Source: Methanosarcina acetivorans C2A (GTDB taxonomy: Archaea > Halobacteriota > Methanosarcinia > Methanosarcinales > Methanosarcinaceae). From it: a stretch of 64,000 nucleotides of DNA. Where the stretch lies: positions 5,022,001 to 5,086,000 of the forward strand of contig NC_003552.1 of the NCBI RefSeq assembly GCF_000007345.1, in the 5' to 3' direction. The notes beneath the pieces are model-generated. The model was given only the letters and a program-made list of their open reading frames with translations, was not told the DNA's origin and made no database searches. Of this stretch, positions 36,007-44,074 are shown in pieces (the stretch's first letter is position 1; each line of letters opens with the position of its first letter). The translations under genes and the position numbers were made by a program.

Positions 36007-36491
36007 TGCTGTGCCTCCTTGGTCCTGTGCCAGAGCATCACGGCAAATGTCCCTAGTTCCTCTAATTTACCCTGTAATCGGTTTAAGACATCAGGAAAAC
36101 CCTCATTAGCAAAAGCCAGTTCCGTTGTAATGCCATAAACTTCTTTAAGTTCCGCGCGTAATTCGAGAATAAGACCATATATGTTTTTTGTCTTCCAGGA
36201 ATCGTCTTTTTCCTTCAGAACCTGCTCTATTGCAAGGGCAAACTCAAGGATTTCAGGCCTTAATTCCTGCAATATTGCAAACTCTGGAGAGTCCTCCTCT
36301 ATTTCGGCTTCAATGGATGTTACTACATCCCCAAAGAAACAGCCCCCGTCAATGTAATATTGAGAATTGCATTTGGGACAGTAGTATGTTTCCGAGCCTA
36401 AACATATGTGTTTTTCAAATTCCCCTTCAAAACCACATACTTTTTTATGCAATTCCCAGAAACGTTTTTCGTCGTCTATGCTGAGGGTCAC
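36003..36491 (-). CDS. Hypothetical protein with N-terminal zinc ribbon and helical tail (162 aa)
   Basis: 162 residues. An N-terminal cysteine set (VCGFEG, HICLG, YYCPKCNSQYY, GGCFFG) suggests a zinc ribbon; the rest is helical (EFAILQELRPEILEFALAIE). No named family. ATGA overlaps at both ends link it to its neighbours. Confidence 0.6.
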   Translation of the reverse strand: MTLSIDDEKRFWELHKKVCGFEGEFEKHICLGSETYYCPKCNSQYYIDGGCFFGDVVTSIEAEIEEDSPEFAILQELRPEILEFALAIEQVLKEKDDSWKTKNIYGLILELRAELKEVYGITTELAFANEGFPDVLNRLQGKLEELGTFAVMLWHRTKEAQQ

Positions 36492-36715
36492 TGGCCCACC
36501 CCCTGCTTAAGGTCTGAAAATTGTTTTTTCCGGAAATGCTCGTCTATCTTTGCGCAAATAAAAAACAAAAGTAGATACGCAAATGCCAAACCTATACGCA
36601 TTTCACGAGAGAAGGGATATAATGCAAGAACCAGACTTGCAGCACAGCCCCCTAAAGCCAGGAACCCAATTATGGAAGCATTAGTCCCTGTATATTCTCT
36701 ATATAGGAAGTTCAT
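36488..36715 (-). CDS. Small membrane protein (75 aa)
   Basis: 75 residues from ATG 36715 (MNFLYREYTGTNASIIGFLA), with two hydrophobic helices (IIGFLALGGCAASLVLAL and MRIGLAFAYLLLFFICA) and a basic tail. The ATG overlaps the stop of the upstream gene, which fixes the start; a longer open frame to 36892 is rejected. Function unknown. Confidence 0.6.
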   Translation of the reverse strand: MNFLYREYTGTNASIIGFLALGGCAASLVLALYPFSREMRIGLAFAYLLLFFICAKIDEHFRKKQFSDLKQGVGQ

Positions 36716-36909
36716 ACTCTCCCTCCTGAAAGCAGACAAGCAGGCAGAGTTACAGCAGAACCTATTGTGAGAACCGACAAGAAAATTGAAAAAATATAGG
36801 AATATCCAGCCATTGATAACGATATTCCAAATATCAACCCTGAAAACAATATCAGGCATGAAAATATTTTTATGGTTTTTGAGGACTCCCAAGGATTGTT
36901 AGCAGACAT
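36712..36909 (-). CDS. Small membrane protein (65 aa)
   Basis: 65 residues, MSANNPWESSKTIKIFSC then two hydrophobic segments (ILFSGLIFGISLSMAGYSYI and FSIFLSVLTIGSAVTLPACLL). No family recognised. Overlaps the next gene by 4 bp and the preceding 40-codon frame by 11 bp. Confidence 0.6.
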   Translation of the reverse strand: MSANNPWESSKTIKIFSCLILFSGLIFGISLSMAGYSYIFSIFLSVLTIGSAVTLPACLLSGGRV

Positions 36910-37021
36910 AAGATTTCCCCCTTAAAGCCCTCCTGGTATCAGGATTTGATAAACTCTTGAATCTGATTTGGGAATCTATTCCGGACCTGCAGATCCTGGG
37001 ATAATGGGGTTTCCTGCTCAT
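36899..37021 (-). CDS. Possible small basic protein (40 aa)
   Basis: 40 codons, MSRKPHYPRICRSGIDSQ to LRGKSYVC, very rich in Arg/Lys. Its ATG overlaps the stop of the upstream 37-codon gene (ATGA) and its end overlaps the next start. Supported mainly by this arrangement. Confidence 0.35.
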   Translation of the reverse strand: MSRKPHYPRICRSGIDSQIRFKSLSNPDTRRALRGKSYVC

Positions 37022-37131
37022 GCTTCTACCTCCGTTAAGTCAAAGAACAGGTACACCAATCCACAAGCGAGGATTGCAAGGAGCATTCCAGTGATGTAGA
37101 CAGGGGACAGGAGGACATCACGGGCGTTCAT
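37018..37131 (-). CDS. Single-helix membrane micro-protein (37 aa)
   Basis: 37 codons, MNARDVLLSPVYITGMLL then AILACGLVYLFFDLTEVEA: one membrane helix with an acidic tail. ATG overlaps the stop of the zinc-ribbon gene and its own stop overlaps the next ATG, continuing the chain of coupled genes. Confidence 0.55.
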   Translation of the reverse strand: MNARDVLLSPVYITGMLLAILACGLVYLFFDLTEVEA

Positions 37132-37394
37132 GCCTCTGCCCCCTCAGGGTTTTTTTGCTCTTTTTGCTCTGTTTCTCGAGCAAACCTTTCCTTCAAGGCC
37201 TTCGGCAAATTCACAACATAGATTGAAGGTTTTTTCCCAGGTTTTTTCCCGGACCAGCCGCATTTATCACAGATCCAGATTTTTGATTTTATCCTTCTAT
37301 GTATACTCGTTCTTTTGCACTCCGGACAGCAGGGAACATCTCTTATTACAGCCTCCCCCATCTTTTTTCGGGAAATTACCACGGGGGTACTCAT
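37128..37394 (-). CDS. Zinc-ribbon small protein (88 aa)
   Basis: 88 residues with a four-cysteine zinc ribbon (PCCPECKRTS ... WICDKCGWSG) followed by a basic region and a charged tail. Probably nucleic-acid binding. Overlaps genes on both sides by 4 bp. Confidence 0.65.
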   Translation of the reverse strand: MSTPVVISRKKMGEAVIRDVPCCPECKRTSIHRRIKSKIWICDKCGWSGKKPGKKPSIYVVNLPKALKERFARETEQKEQKNPEGAEA

Positions 37395-37969
37395 GCCTCT
37401 TCCTCCGGGATCTCATAGCCGTGCTTCCTGGCAGCCTTCACAATGCAGCTGACAATTTCCTGATATTCTTCCCGATCTTTTCTTGCCTGCGGGGAGGTGA
37501 ACGAAACATTCAGACCTCCAAAAAGTATTAGATCATCTACAAAGTTCGCGATTGGATCATTTTTTCTTGAATTCTCAGGGCTGACCCTACAGGCTTTTTC
37601 CATCACCTTTTCCATTTCTTGCAGATTTTCTCTAATTGGGTTCAGTTGATCCAGTCTTCGTTCAGATGCCTGAAGGGGGCATTCTGCCATGTTTCCTGGG
37701 GTCTTGTCAGAGACAGAGCAGATATGCCGGCCCCTTCCTAGAAGAAAAGTCCAGATTAAGTTTCCACAGCCTTTGCAGGCTTTGACGGATGGCTTGAAAG
37801 ATTTGTTCATGCCCTCCGGATCCTGGGGGCTGTCCTGGCGTATCGGGCATCTGCGGATATACCTGAGCGGTTTTCCTGCAAGCTGACAAAAACAATTGGA
37901 CCCTTGCCTTCTAAAGAACCTGCATTTCCTGATAGAGCTGCAGCTCATTATTCCAGGAACGAACATCAA
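37391..37969 (-). CDS. Cys-rich hypothetical protein (192 aa), first gene of the island operon
   Basis: 192 residues with many scattered cysteines (KCRFFRRQGSNCFCQLAG, RRCPIRQDS, VKACKGCGNL, ICSV, ECPLQ), likely two zinc or metal sites, then a helical C-terminal half (REDREEYQEIV type). No family recognised. Start may be the ATG at 37969 or a nearby ATG at 37966 or 37948. It heads the minus-strand transcription unit; the promoter should lie in 37970-38020. Confidence 0.55.
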   Translation of the reverse strand: MMFVPGIMSCSSIRKCRFFRRQGSNCFCQLAGKPLRYIRRCPIRQDSPQDPEGMNKSFKPSVKACKGCGNLIWTFLLGRGRHICSVSDKTPGNMAECPLQASERRLDQLNPIRENLQEMEKVMEKACRVSPENSRKNDPIANFVDDLILFGGLNVSFTSPQARKDREEYQEIVSCIVKAARKHGYEIPEEEA

Positions 37970-38023
37970 ACACCCCTCCCTTCATCAGAAACACAGTTCT
38001 GGTCAGGGCGGGTTGAATAATAA

Positions 38024-38248
38024 CGAGAGAGCATTGGCCTAAAACATGCATCATGGTTGAATATTATTGAAAGTTTCACAAGCAAAATGAGTAGAGGCTT
38101 TTTAAAGGCAATAAGAGTAAAATCAATAATGGAATTAAAGAACAGGATCGATCAATACATAAATTTACTCAATGAGGAACCTGTGGTATTTGTGTGGAAA
38201 TATAAAGTTGAAGGAGAAGACAGGATTCCCGGTGGAATTGCAATATGA
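38024..38248 (+). pseudogene. IS630-like transposase, C-terminal remnant
   Basis: About 74 codons, LKHASWLNIIESFTSKMS followed by RGFLKAIRVKSIMELKNRI and NEEPVVFVWKYKV, the typical C-terminus of IS630/Tc1-type transposases including the final Glu of the DDE triad (NIIES). It is preceded by an in-frame stop and the rest of the gene is missing. The element's right terminus (TTCGGAATCGATATACTAG) is at 38266-38284. Confidence 0.85.
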
Positions 38249-38288
38249 AACAAATATGCAATTAATTCGGAATCGATATACTAGATTA

Positions 38289-38420
38289 GGGGCTATTCGA
38301 AAAGTGGTTATCTGCTATAACTTTTACAATATACAATATGCAAAACTGAAATAGATTCCCGGATATTTAGATCTATTGTAACTTTTACAACGTGCCACTT
38401 TTGACTTTTCGGATAGAACC
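38289..38420. mobile_element. 132-bp MITE with inverted ends and TTA target duplication
   Basis: GGGGCTATTCGAAAAGT (38289-38305) is mirrored by ACTTTTCGGATAGAACC (38404-38420) with three mismatches. Both flanks carry TTA (38286-38288 and 38421-38423). ATAACTTTTACAAT and GTAACTTTTACAAC form a second internal match. No coding capacity. Confidence 0.7.
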
Positions 38421-38556
38421 TTAGTGATTTCTCTCGAACTTTTCGGTAATTCAGTGATATTAGTTAGAGCAGATATACTTCAGTCTATAGAAAAGTAAAC
38501 ATTTGCTACATTAGAAACTTAATTATAAAAACATCAACTATGTATTGATAGACACA

Positions 38557-39516
38557 ATGATAATCAGAAATATGGAAGACGCTCTGAATATCGAAAACAA
38601 ACTCCGAGGCTACCTCTTCGGCACAGCCTGTGCCGATGCCCTCGGCCGCCCCGTAGAACGCCTGACCCTTGAACAAATAAGGGGGAAATACGGAGAAGAT
38701 GGAATCCTTGAGTTTCCTCCTGAGTCCCCCTGGACTGATGATACTCAGTTAATGCTTGTGCTTGCCCGTGGCCTTCTGAATGGAGCAGAACTCGAACTTC
38801 CCAGACTTATGGATAAGATTGCAGAAGAACTTATCCTGTGGCTGGATGAACCCGACCTTGGTGCAGGAGCGACGACCAGAGGTGCAGCCCTCAATCTCAG
38901 GGACGGGATTCCCTGGAGCATGTCAGGAATAAATTCAAAAACGTGTGGAAGCCTTATGAGGGTAGGGATTCTTGGCTTCATTTTCCAGAATGATCCGGAA
39001 AAATTGATTAAAGCCGCCTCTCTTTCCGGCAGAATTACTCACTCCCATCCAACCGCAGACGCCGCATCCATTGCAGGAGCATATGCAGTAAAACTGGCTC
39101 TTGATGGGGTGGCCCCTGAAGATATGTTTTTACCCCTTCTCAAGGTAATAGAAGGCATTTCTGACGAGTTTACGGAAGCCTTCAAAGGCTCTTATGAGAT
39201 TGCTCACAGTAATTTAAGCGACGAAGAGGCTCTCCAGAAAATCGGTCAGGGCTGGTATGCAGATGAAACCTTTGCACTTTCCTATTTCTGCATCCTGAGA
39301 TATCCTGATGATTACAAAAAAGCCGTTCAGACTGCGGTGAACATAACCGGAGACTCGGATTCAGTGGGTAGTGTTGCAGGCGGAATTCTCGGGGCAAGAC
39401 TCGGAATCGAAGCAGTTCCGACCTCCTGGGTTAAAGCCTTGAAGGAAAAAGAGAAACTAGAAGGAATGGTTATGCCTCTGCTTGAAAAGTATTTTCAGGT
39501 TTCAGGGATGAAGTGA
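38557..39516 (+). CDS. ADP-ribosylglycohydrolase family protein
   Basis: About 319 residues from ATG 38557; TTG 38545 and ATG 38572 are alternatives, with the family sequence beginning NKLRGYLFGTACADALGRP. The dinuclear-metal site motifs are ESPWTDDTQL, HSHPTADAASIAGAYA and ITGDSDSVGS. Enzymes of this family remove ADP-ribose from proteins or small molecules, as DraG does for dinitrogenase reductase; the target here is unknown. First core-type gene after the island. Confidence 0.88.
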   Translation: MIIRNMEDALNIENKLRGYLFGTACADALGRPVERLTLEQIRGKYGEDGILEFPPESPWTDDTQLMLVLARGLLNGAELELPRLMDKIAEELILWLDEPDLGAGATTRGAALNLRDGIPWSMSGINSKTCGSLMRVGILGFIFQNDPEKLIKAASLSGRITHSHPTADAASIAGAYAVKLALDGVAPEDMFLPLLKVIEGISDEFTEAFKGSYEIAHSNLSDEEALQKIGQGWYADETFALSYFCILRYPDDYKKAVQTAVNITGDSDSVGSVAGGILGARLGIEAVPTSWVKALKEKEKLEGMVMPLLEKYFQVSGMK

Positions 39517-39542
39517 GATCTTAAAACCAGAGGTCTTTGAAA

Positions 39543-39995
39543 ATGGATTTTTCGAAAATGGATTTTTCCGAAAAAGGAGTTTACTGCCTGGTATTCGAAA
39601 ACCTGGATTGCGTAATTAAAGTAGGGAAAAAAGGCTTTTTTTCGTTTTCTGAAGGTTTTCATATCTACACAGGCTCGGCGCTCGGACCCGGAGGCATGAA
39701 GCGGGTCAAAAGGCATATCGACCTTTCTTTAAAGAAGGATAAAAAACCCAGATGGCATGTCGATTATCTACACCTGAATTCTTCATTCAGACTGACATGG
39801 GCAGTTTGTGCCGCCACTTCTGCCCGGCTTGAGTGCGAACTTGCCCGCGGACTCGGAGGAGATTCGGTTCAGGGCTTCGGGTGCACGGACTGTGCCTGCA
39901 AATCCCATCTTTTTTACAGGAAAGATAACCCTCTTTCAGAGGTCAAAGGGATTTTTGAAGCGCTTGGGCTCCGGGCTGTTGTGCTTGAGTGCTGA
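39543..39995 (+). CDS. DUF123 protein (GIY-YIG-like)
   Basis: About 150 residues: KGVYCLVFENLDCVIKVGKK, then GFHIYTGSALGPGGMKRVKR with the IYTGSA block that corresponds to GIY-YIG, WHVDYLHL, and a cysteine cluster FGCTDCACKSHLFY. DUF123 proteins are predicted nucleases related to GIY-YIG and remain uncharacterised. Start ATG 39543 or the ATG at 39558; GATTTTTC(C/G)GAAAA repeats make the start region low-complexity. Its stop codon lies inside the first unit of a 37-bp tandem repeat. Confidence 0.8.
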   Translation: MDFSKMDFSEKGVYCLVFENLDCVIKVGKKGFFSFSEGFHIYTGSALGPGGMKRVKRHIDLSLKKDKKPRWHVDYLHLNSSFRLTWAVCAATSARLECELARGLGGDSVQGFGCTDCACKSHLFYRKDNPLSEVKGIFEALGLRAVVLEC

Positions 39996-40118
39996 ACTAT
40001 AATTGAACGACGTTATTATTATTGAGTGCTGAACTATTATTGAATGACGTTATTATTATTGAGCATTGAACTATTATTGAATGATGAATTATTATTGAGT
40101 AACGAATTATTATTTTTC
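39986..40118 (+). repeat. 37-bp tandem repeat, about 3.5 copies
   Basis: Units start at 39986, 40023, 40060 and 40096 (TGAGTGCTGAACTATTATTG followed by AATGACGTTATTATTAT). The first unit includes the last codons and stop of the DUF123 gene. Later units drift and fade out. Confidence 0.9.
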
Positions 40119-40219
40119 TTTAGTCCTTCTTTTTTACAGAAACGGGAAAGTTTAAAGTAAGGCAGGATTTTATCTAAATTAACCAGAAAAACGGTTTTTA
40201 CCTGATCAGGGGATGTTTC

Positions 40220-41749
40220 ATGGAACACTTCTCTTTTATCGCCTGCATGCCCGATAAGCCCGGAGCCCTGCACAGAGCAGCCGAGATAATCACGCGGTAT
40301 GAAGGAAACATCAACCGGATACAGTATGACCGGAGGATCGACAGGAACACCGTTTTTTTCGAGGTGACGGCAGCTTCCCGGGCTTATCGGAAAATCCTTG
40401 AGGAGCTGGAAAGAATAGGGTACCTCCAAACCTCCCTGCAACCTGTGGCGTTTCTGAAATTCAATGTCTATCTCCCGAACTGCCCCGGAGCATTATTCGA
40501 TTTCCTGAATCATACTACTTCTTCAGGGGCAAATATCACTTTTCTCGACTTTGATGACCAGGGGCAGCACCCCGAAAGGCTTGTCGTGAGCCTGAACATC
40601 GAAGATGCCAGCCTTATAGATGCACTCCTGAACCGGCTCAAATCAAAGTACAGGCTTGAGATCGTTGAGTATGACACCACAGGAGAAAAGCTCGATGACA
40701 CTGTTTTTTACCTCCGACTTGCCCAGAAATTAAGGAACTATGTCGGAAACGCAGAAGATGCTTTTTTAATGAAATTTCTGCACGACATCAACCACATCGC
40801 CCAGGAGCTCTCAAACCTGCGGAAAGACCCTGTTGAGGTCTTTGAAAACATCCTCAAAGTCGGGGAAACCCTCAGCCGGACTTCAGGGGAAGGCTTTTAT
40901 GCCGATGTGCAAAGGGTCAGGATAAAGGACGGAATTGAACTTTTCTGCTTCCAGCTGCCCTGCGGAGGAAACATCTATCTTTTCGATACTCCTGACGAAA
41001 GGGTCATGATCGATACGGGATACGGGATATACCAGCCGGATGTAGTGAATGCGCTCCAGCACTACGGGCTTGGAGACCTGAGCCTCCTTAAAAGGATCTA
41101 CATTACCCATGCAGACGCGGACCACTGCGGAGCTGCAGGCTATTTTGCCGCCCCTTCTTACCTCAATAAGGAAACCCTGAAAATCACGCGGGAAACCAGT
41201 AGAGCTTACGGATCCAGCAACCAGGGCTGCATCTTAGAAGAGATCTACACAAAAATGATTAATCTCTTTTCAAGGTTCACCCCTCCTTCAAATGTAATTC
41301 TTTTCCCCGAGATCCCGGTTCAGGCCGAAGAAGTCGAGAAAAGGGGAGCTTTTCCGCTTATTGCTCGCTTCAGGATAGGAGACCTTGAGTTTGAAGCCCT
41401 TCAGGGTCTGGGAGGACACATGCATGGGGAAATCTTTTACCTGTGCCCTGAAGAAGGGCTTATCTTCCCCCAGGACGCGGTGATTAACTTCAGGAGCCTG
41501 AGCCAGGAGAGGACGGAGTACAATATCCTTGCCGATTACCTCATGACATCGGTAAATGTAGACAGCACCCTTGCAAGAGAAGAACGAAACGCCCTCATGT
41601 CCCTGATACTTGAACTTGAAAGCGAGCTTTCAAAGAAAGGCAAGAAATGCCTCATCTGCTGCGGACATGGATCAGTATCCGAACTTGAAGGCGGAAAGCT
41701 TGTCGAACATTCCGGTTCAGAGAGATACCTTGCAAGAAAAACTCCGTAG
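40220..41749 (+). CDS. ACT-ACT-metallo-beta-lactamase fold fusion protein
   Basis: 509 residues. Residues about 3-70 (FSFIACMPDKPGALHRAAEII) and 78-150 (FNVYLPNCPGALFDFLNHTT) are two ACT-type ligand-binding domains. A helical linker precedes a metallo-beta-lactamase domain with the metal motif ITHADADHCGAAG near residue 300, DTGYGIY before it, GGHMHGEIFYLC and a final histidine in CCGHGSV. ACT domains usually sense amino acids, so ligand-gated hydrolysis or redox activity is plausible; substrate unknown. ATG after GGGGATGTTTC. Monocistronic. Confidence 0.8.
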   Translation: MEHFSFIACMPDKPGALHRAAEIITRYEGNINRIQYDRRIDRNTVFFEVTAASRAYRKILEELERIGYLQTSLQPVAFLKFNVYLPNCPGALFDFLNHTTSSGANITFLDFDDQGQHPERLVVSLNIEDASLIDALLNRLKSKYRLEIVEYDTTGEKLDDTVFYLRLAQKLRNYVGNAEDAFLMKFLHDINHIAQELSNLRKDPVEVFENILKVGETLSRTSGEGFYADVQRVRIKDGIELFCFQLPCGGNIYLFDTPDERVMIDTGYGIYQPDVVNALQHYGLGDLSLLKRIYITHADADHCGAAGYFAAPSYLNKETLKITRETSRAYGSSNQGCILEEIYTKMINLFSRFTPPSNVILFPEIPVQAEEVEKRGAFPLIARFRIGDLEFEALQGLGGHMHGEIFYLCPEEGLIFPQDAVINFRSLSQERTEYNILADYLMTSVNVDSTLAREERNALMSLILELESELSKKGKKCLICCGHGSVSELEGGKLVEHSGSERYLARKTP

Positions 41750-41895
41750 AAAGTAAGAGGAAAATGTAAGAGAAAAGCATAGGCAGAAAATTAGCTCTTT
41801 AGAAAATAGATAGGTTGAAATCCGAAAATAAACAAATTAAATTAAGATAACCCGTTTTAGCCCTGGTATTCGGCAAAGCTAAGAAGTGATCCTGC

Positions 41896-42426
41896 TTGTC
41901 AATGTTTTCTCAGTTCGATTATTATGTCCTGATGTTTCTAAACTCTTTTTCCTTTCTAGACCCTTTCATGTTATTTGTAAGCCTTAAATTCGATTATTTT
42001 CTTTTCCTGATTATTGCTATACTCTACTATTATAAAGGGAGGGAGCAAACGATCCTTTTCCTTGCCTTACTCGTATCGGCCTGGGCTCTGGCTCTGGCTT
42101 TGAAGCCTGTTTTTGAAGTCCCAAGACCTGAAGACGTCCGCTTTGTGACCTGCACCACGGGATACTCCATGCCGAGCGGGCATTCTCTCATGTCCTTTGC
42201 TCTGGCTATATTTTTACATCCGAGGGCAGGAAAATACAAACTTTTAGTCTGGGTTTTTGCCATTACAGTAAGTTTGAGTCGGATATTTATAGGAGTTCAT
42301 TACCCTTCGGATGTGATCGTAGGTGCATTTATCGGCTGCCTGGCCGGAATATTCTGGCTTTATGTCGAAAAGATGCTGACAAAGTACGGGCTTTTAGGTA
42401 ACTCCGGAACCCCGGCAGGAAAGTGA
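41896..42426 (+). CDS. PAP2-family membrane phosphatase
   Basis: 176 residues with about five membrane helices and the three phosphatidic-acid-phosphatase motifs: Lys70-x6-Arg77-Pro78 (LKPVFEVPRP), PSGHS (93-97), and SLSRIFIGVHYPSDV with Arg129 and His135. It should dephosphorylate lipid or isoprenyl phosphates at the membrane, possibly in lipid carrier recycling. TTG 41896 is preferred over ATG 41902 because an AGTGATCC ribosome site lies four bases upstream of the TTG. Confidence 0.88.
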   Translation: MSMFSQFDYYVLMFLNSFSFLDPFMLFVSLKFDYFLFLIIAILYYYKGREQTILFLALLVSAWALALALKPVFEVPRPEDVRFVTCTTGYSMPSGHSLMSFALAIFLHPRAGKYKLLVWVFAITVSLSRIFIGVHYPSDVIVGAFIGCLAGIFWLYVEKMLTKYGLLGNSGTPAGK

Positions 42427-42520
42427 AGACAGGGCTTTAGATCAAACTCTTCAGCAGCCCTGATATTGTCTGGAAATCCGAATGTTCAACCTTATCGGAA
42501 GAAATAAAAACGGATCAGTG

Positions 42521-42584
42521 TAAATAGAAAACAATCTAAATGGAAAACAATCTAAATGGAAAACAATCTAAATGGAAAACAATC
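42521..42584 (+). repeat. 16-bp tandem repeat, 4 copies (TAAATGGAAAACAATC)
   Basis: Four head-to-tail copies of TAAATGGAAAACAATC (first with A for G). Located between the PAP2 gene and the tRNA-Leu gene, close to the 3' side of the tRNA transcript. Confidence 0.95.
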
Positions 42585-42611
42585 TAAGGAAAAAATCCAA
42601 GTAAAAGAAAA

Positions 42612-42696
42612 TGCGAGGGGTGCGATTCGAACGCACGAATTCCTACGAAAATGGGTCCTAAGCCCATCGCCTTTGACCTAGCTGGGCAACCCTCGC
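42612..42696 (-). tRNA. tRNA-Leu (anticodon TAG)
   Basis: 85-nt class II tRNA. Acceptor GCGAGGG pairs with CCCTCGC; the anticodon stem ATGGG/CCCAT encloses CTTAGGA with anticodon TAG; there is a long variable arm (TTTTCGTAGGAATTC) and T-arm GTGCGTTCGAATCGCAC. No encoded CCA. Co-oriented with tRNA-Gly 67 nt upstream. Confidence 0.96.
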
Positions 42697-42763
42697 ACTA
42701 AAATGTCTCTGGTTGTGGTAAAATAAGAAAAAAGAAACTTTAAAACTATTGAAAAAGGTTAAA

Positions 42764-42835
42764 TGCGCCGACCGGGATTCGAACCCGGGTTTTGGGCTTG
42801 GAAGGCCCAAGTCATAGCCGCTAGACCATCAACGC
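42764..42835 (-). tRNA. tRNA-Gly (anticodon TCC)
   Basis: 72-nt tRNA. Acceptor GCGTTGA pairs with TCGGCGC including G-T pairs; the anticodon stem TTGGG/CCCAA encloses CCTTCCAA with anticodon TCC; T-arm CCGGGTTCGAATCCCGG. First of two tRNAs probably transcribed together. Confidence 0.96.
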
Positions 42836-42862
42836 AAACTGCAACACCTTTAGAGGTATTTG

Positions 42863-42874
42863 TTAAATATAATG
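42863..42874 (-). promoter_or_regulatory. TATA box of the tRNA-Gly/tRNA-Leu unit
   Basis: On the minus strand CATTATATTTAA lies about 28-39 bp upstream of the tRNA-Gly 5' end and follows an A-rich GCGAAAA element resembling a BRE, the expected archaeal spacing. Confidence 0.6.
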
Positions 42875-43944
42875 TTTTCGCTTGACATAATACATTTTTT
42901 TCACACACTTAAGAATAAGTACAGCAAATCTCTCTTTCCCCTCACCATAACTCACCATAATTTGCCTCATTTTTATGAAATTCTCCCGGGTTTAATCCTA
43001 ATTATCCCTCTCTTAATTCAAAACTTTCCGGATTAACCCTTACCATTTTCTTTCTTAATTCTCAATAGTCTGATTAATCAGCTGATAAATATTATTCAGA
43101 ACAACTGAAAATGACTTTTCGGGTTTCTCCCCCGCGGTGCTGGGATCTAAGCCACCTGTCACCGGTAAGAAAAGAATCTGGATTTATACGCAGATATGAG
43201 ACTTTTTATATGTATTTTCAAATCCAAATATAAGAATGTGTTCTTACAGTCCTAGAGGGCGATCTTCTCGGATAAAATAAATGGACATATAAATAAGGAC
43301 TAACTGATTAACTGGTGGCCAAAAGGAGCCTTGAAGCTGAATAAAATTAACACTATTGAACCTTTAACACTATTGAACCGTGTAAAAGAAACATTTAGAA
43401 AAGAATTGAAAGCATCAGTCGAATTATCACGATTGTCACGATAAATATCGTGAGATGTATAGTCAAATTTTATACGAGCCATTTTATTTTATTGTTAACC
43501 CTGCTAGCCTGAAAAATGGGTTTTTTAACAGGAATATTTTAGAGTAAAACTCACAAAATACAGGTAGAACAATGAGATAAATTTGATTAGGTTTGAAGCG
43601 AACATTCCAGGCAAACTAATCGTTTTTTGCTACTTTTTAAAAGAAAAGCGCTTCTCCTTCGGGCATCTACTTTGAAAAGTTTCTGACATTATAAATATAG
43701 GAAAGATAATATAATACATTGGAAATAATATTTCAAACTTAGGATAAAAATAACTATTATTATTTTTAATGTGGAGAATAAAATTAGAATTTTCCCTGCT
43801 TTCCCGGGAATCTTATTTCTCTGAGAAGGAATATATACTCTTATATAGAGCTAGACACAAGATTTCAAAACCAGCTTTCTTCTCTACCTTGCCCTGGATT
43901 CAAAATCAGGATGAAGAAACTGATAGCAAAGAGATGTGATAAGA
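42875..43944. other. Gene-free AT-rich spacer upstream of the small membrane gene
   Basis: About 1.07 kb with no supported gene. A short GC-rich patch at about 43121-43166 (TCTCCCCCGCGGTG, GCCACCTGTCACCGG) contrasts with the surroundings. A TATA-like run near 43833-43850 (GAATATATACTCTTATATAG) is a candidate promoter for the downstream cluster. Confidence 0.45.
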
Positions 43945-44049
43945 ATGGAACCTTTTATTCTGGCGTTTGCAATCAGCTGGATACTCATATTTGCCTACCT
44001 CCTTTCACTACTCAAGACGTATGCGGAGTTCAACAAAAGATTAATGTAA
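43945..44049 (+). CDS. Single-helix micro-protein, CcmD-like (34 aa)
   Basis: 34 residues, MEPFILAFAISWILIFAYLL then SLLKTYAEFNKRLM: one membrane helix followed by a short basic tail, the layout of CcmD, the small partner of the CcmC heme-handling machinery. ATG 43945 has a GTGAT ribosome site, and the gene lies 25 bp upstream of ccmE. Assignment as CcmD rests on size, topology and this neighbour only. Confidence 0.55.
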   Translation: MEPFILAFAISWILIFAYLLSLLKTYAEFNKRLM

Positions 44050-44074
44050 TGATCGAGCCATACGGGGTTTTAAA

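Noticed and set aside
36716-36892. N-terminal extension of the small membrane protein at 36488-36715
   Set aside because: It would overlap the coding sequence of the neighbouring gene almost completely; the ATGA overlap at 36712-36715 gives a better start.
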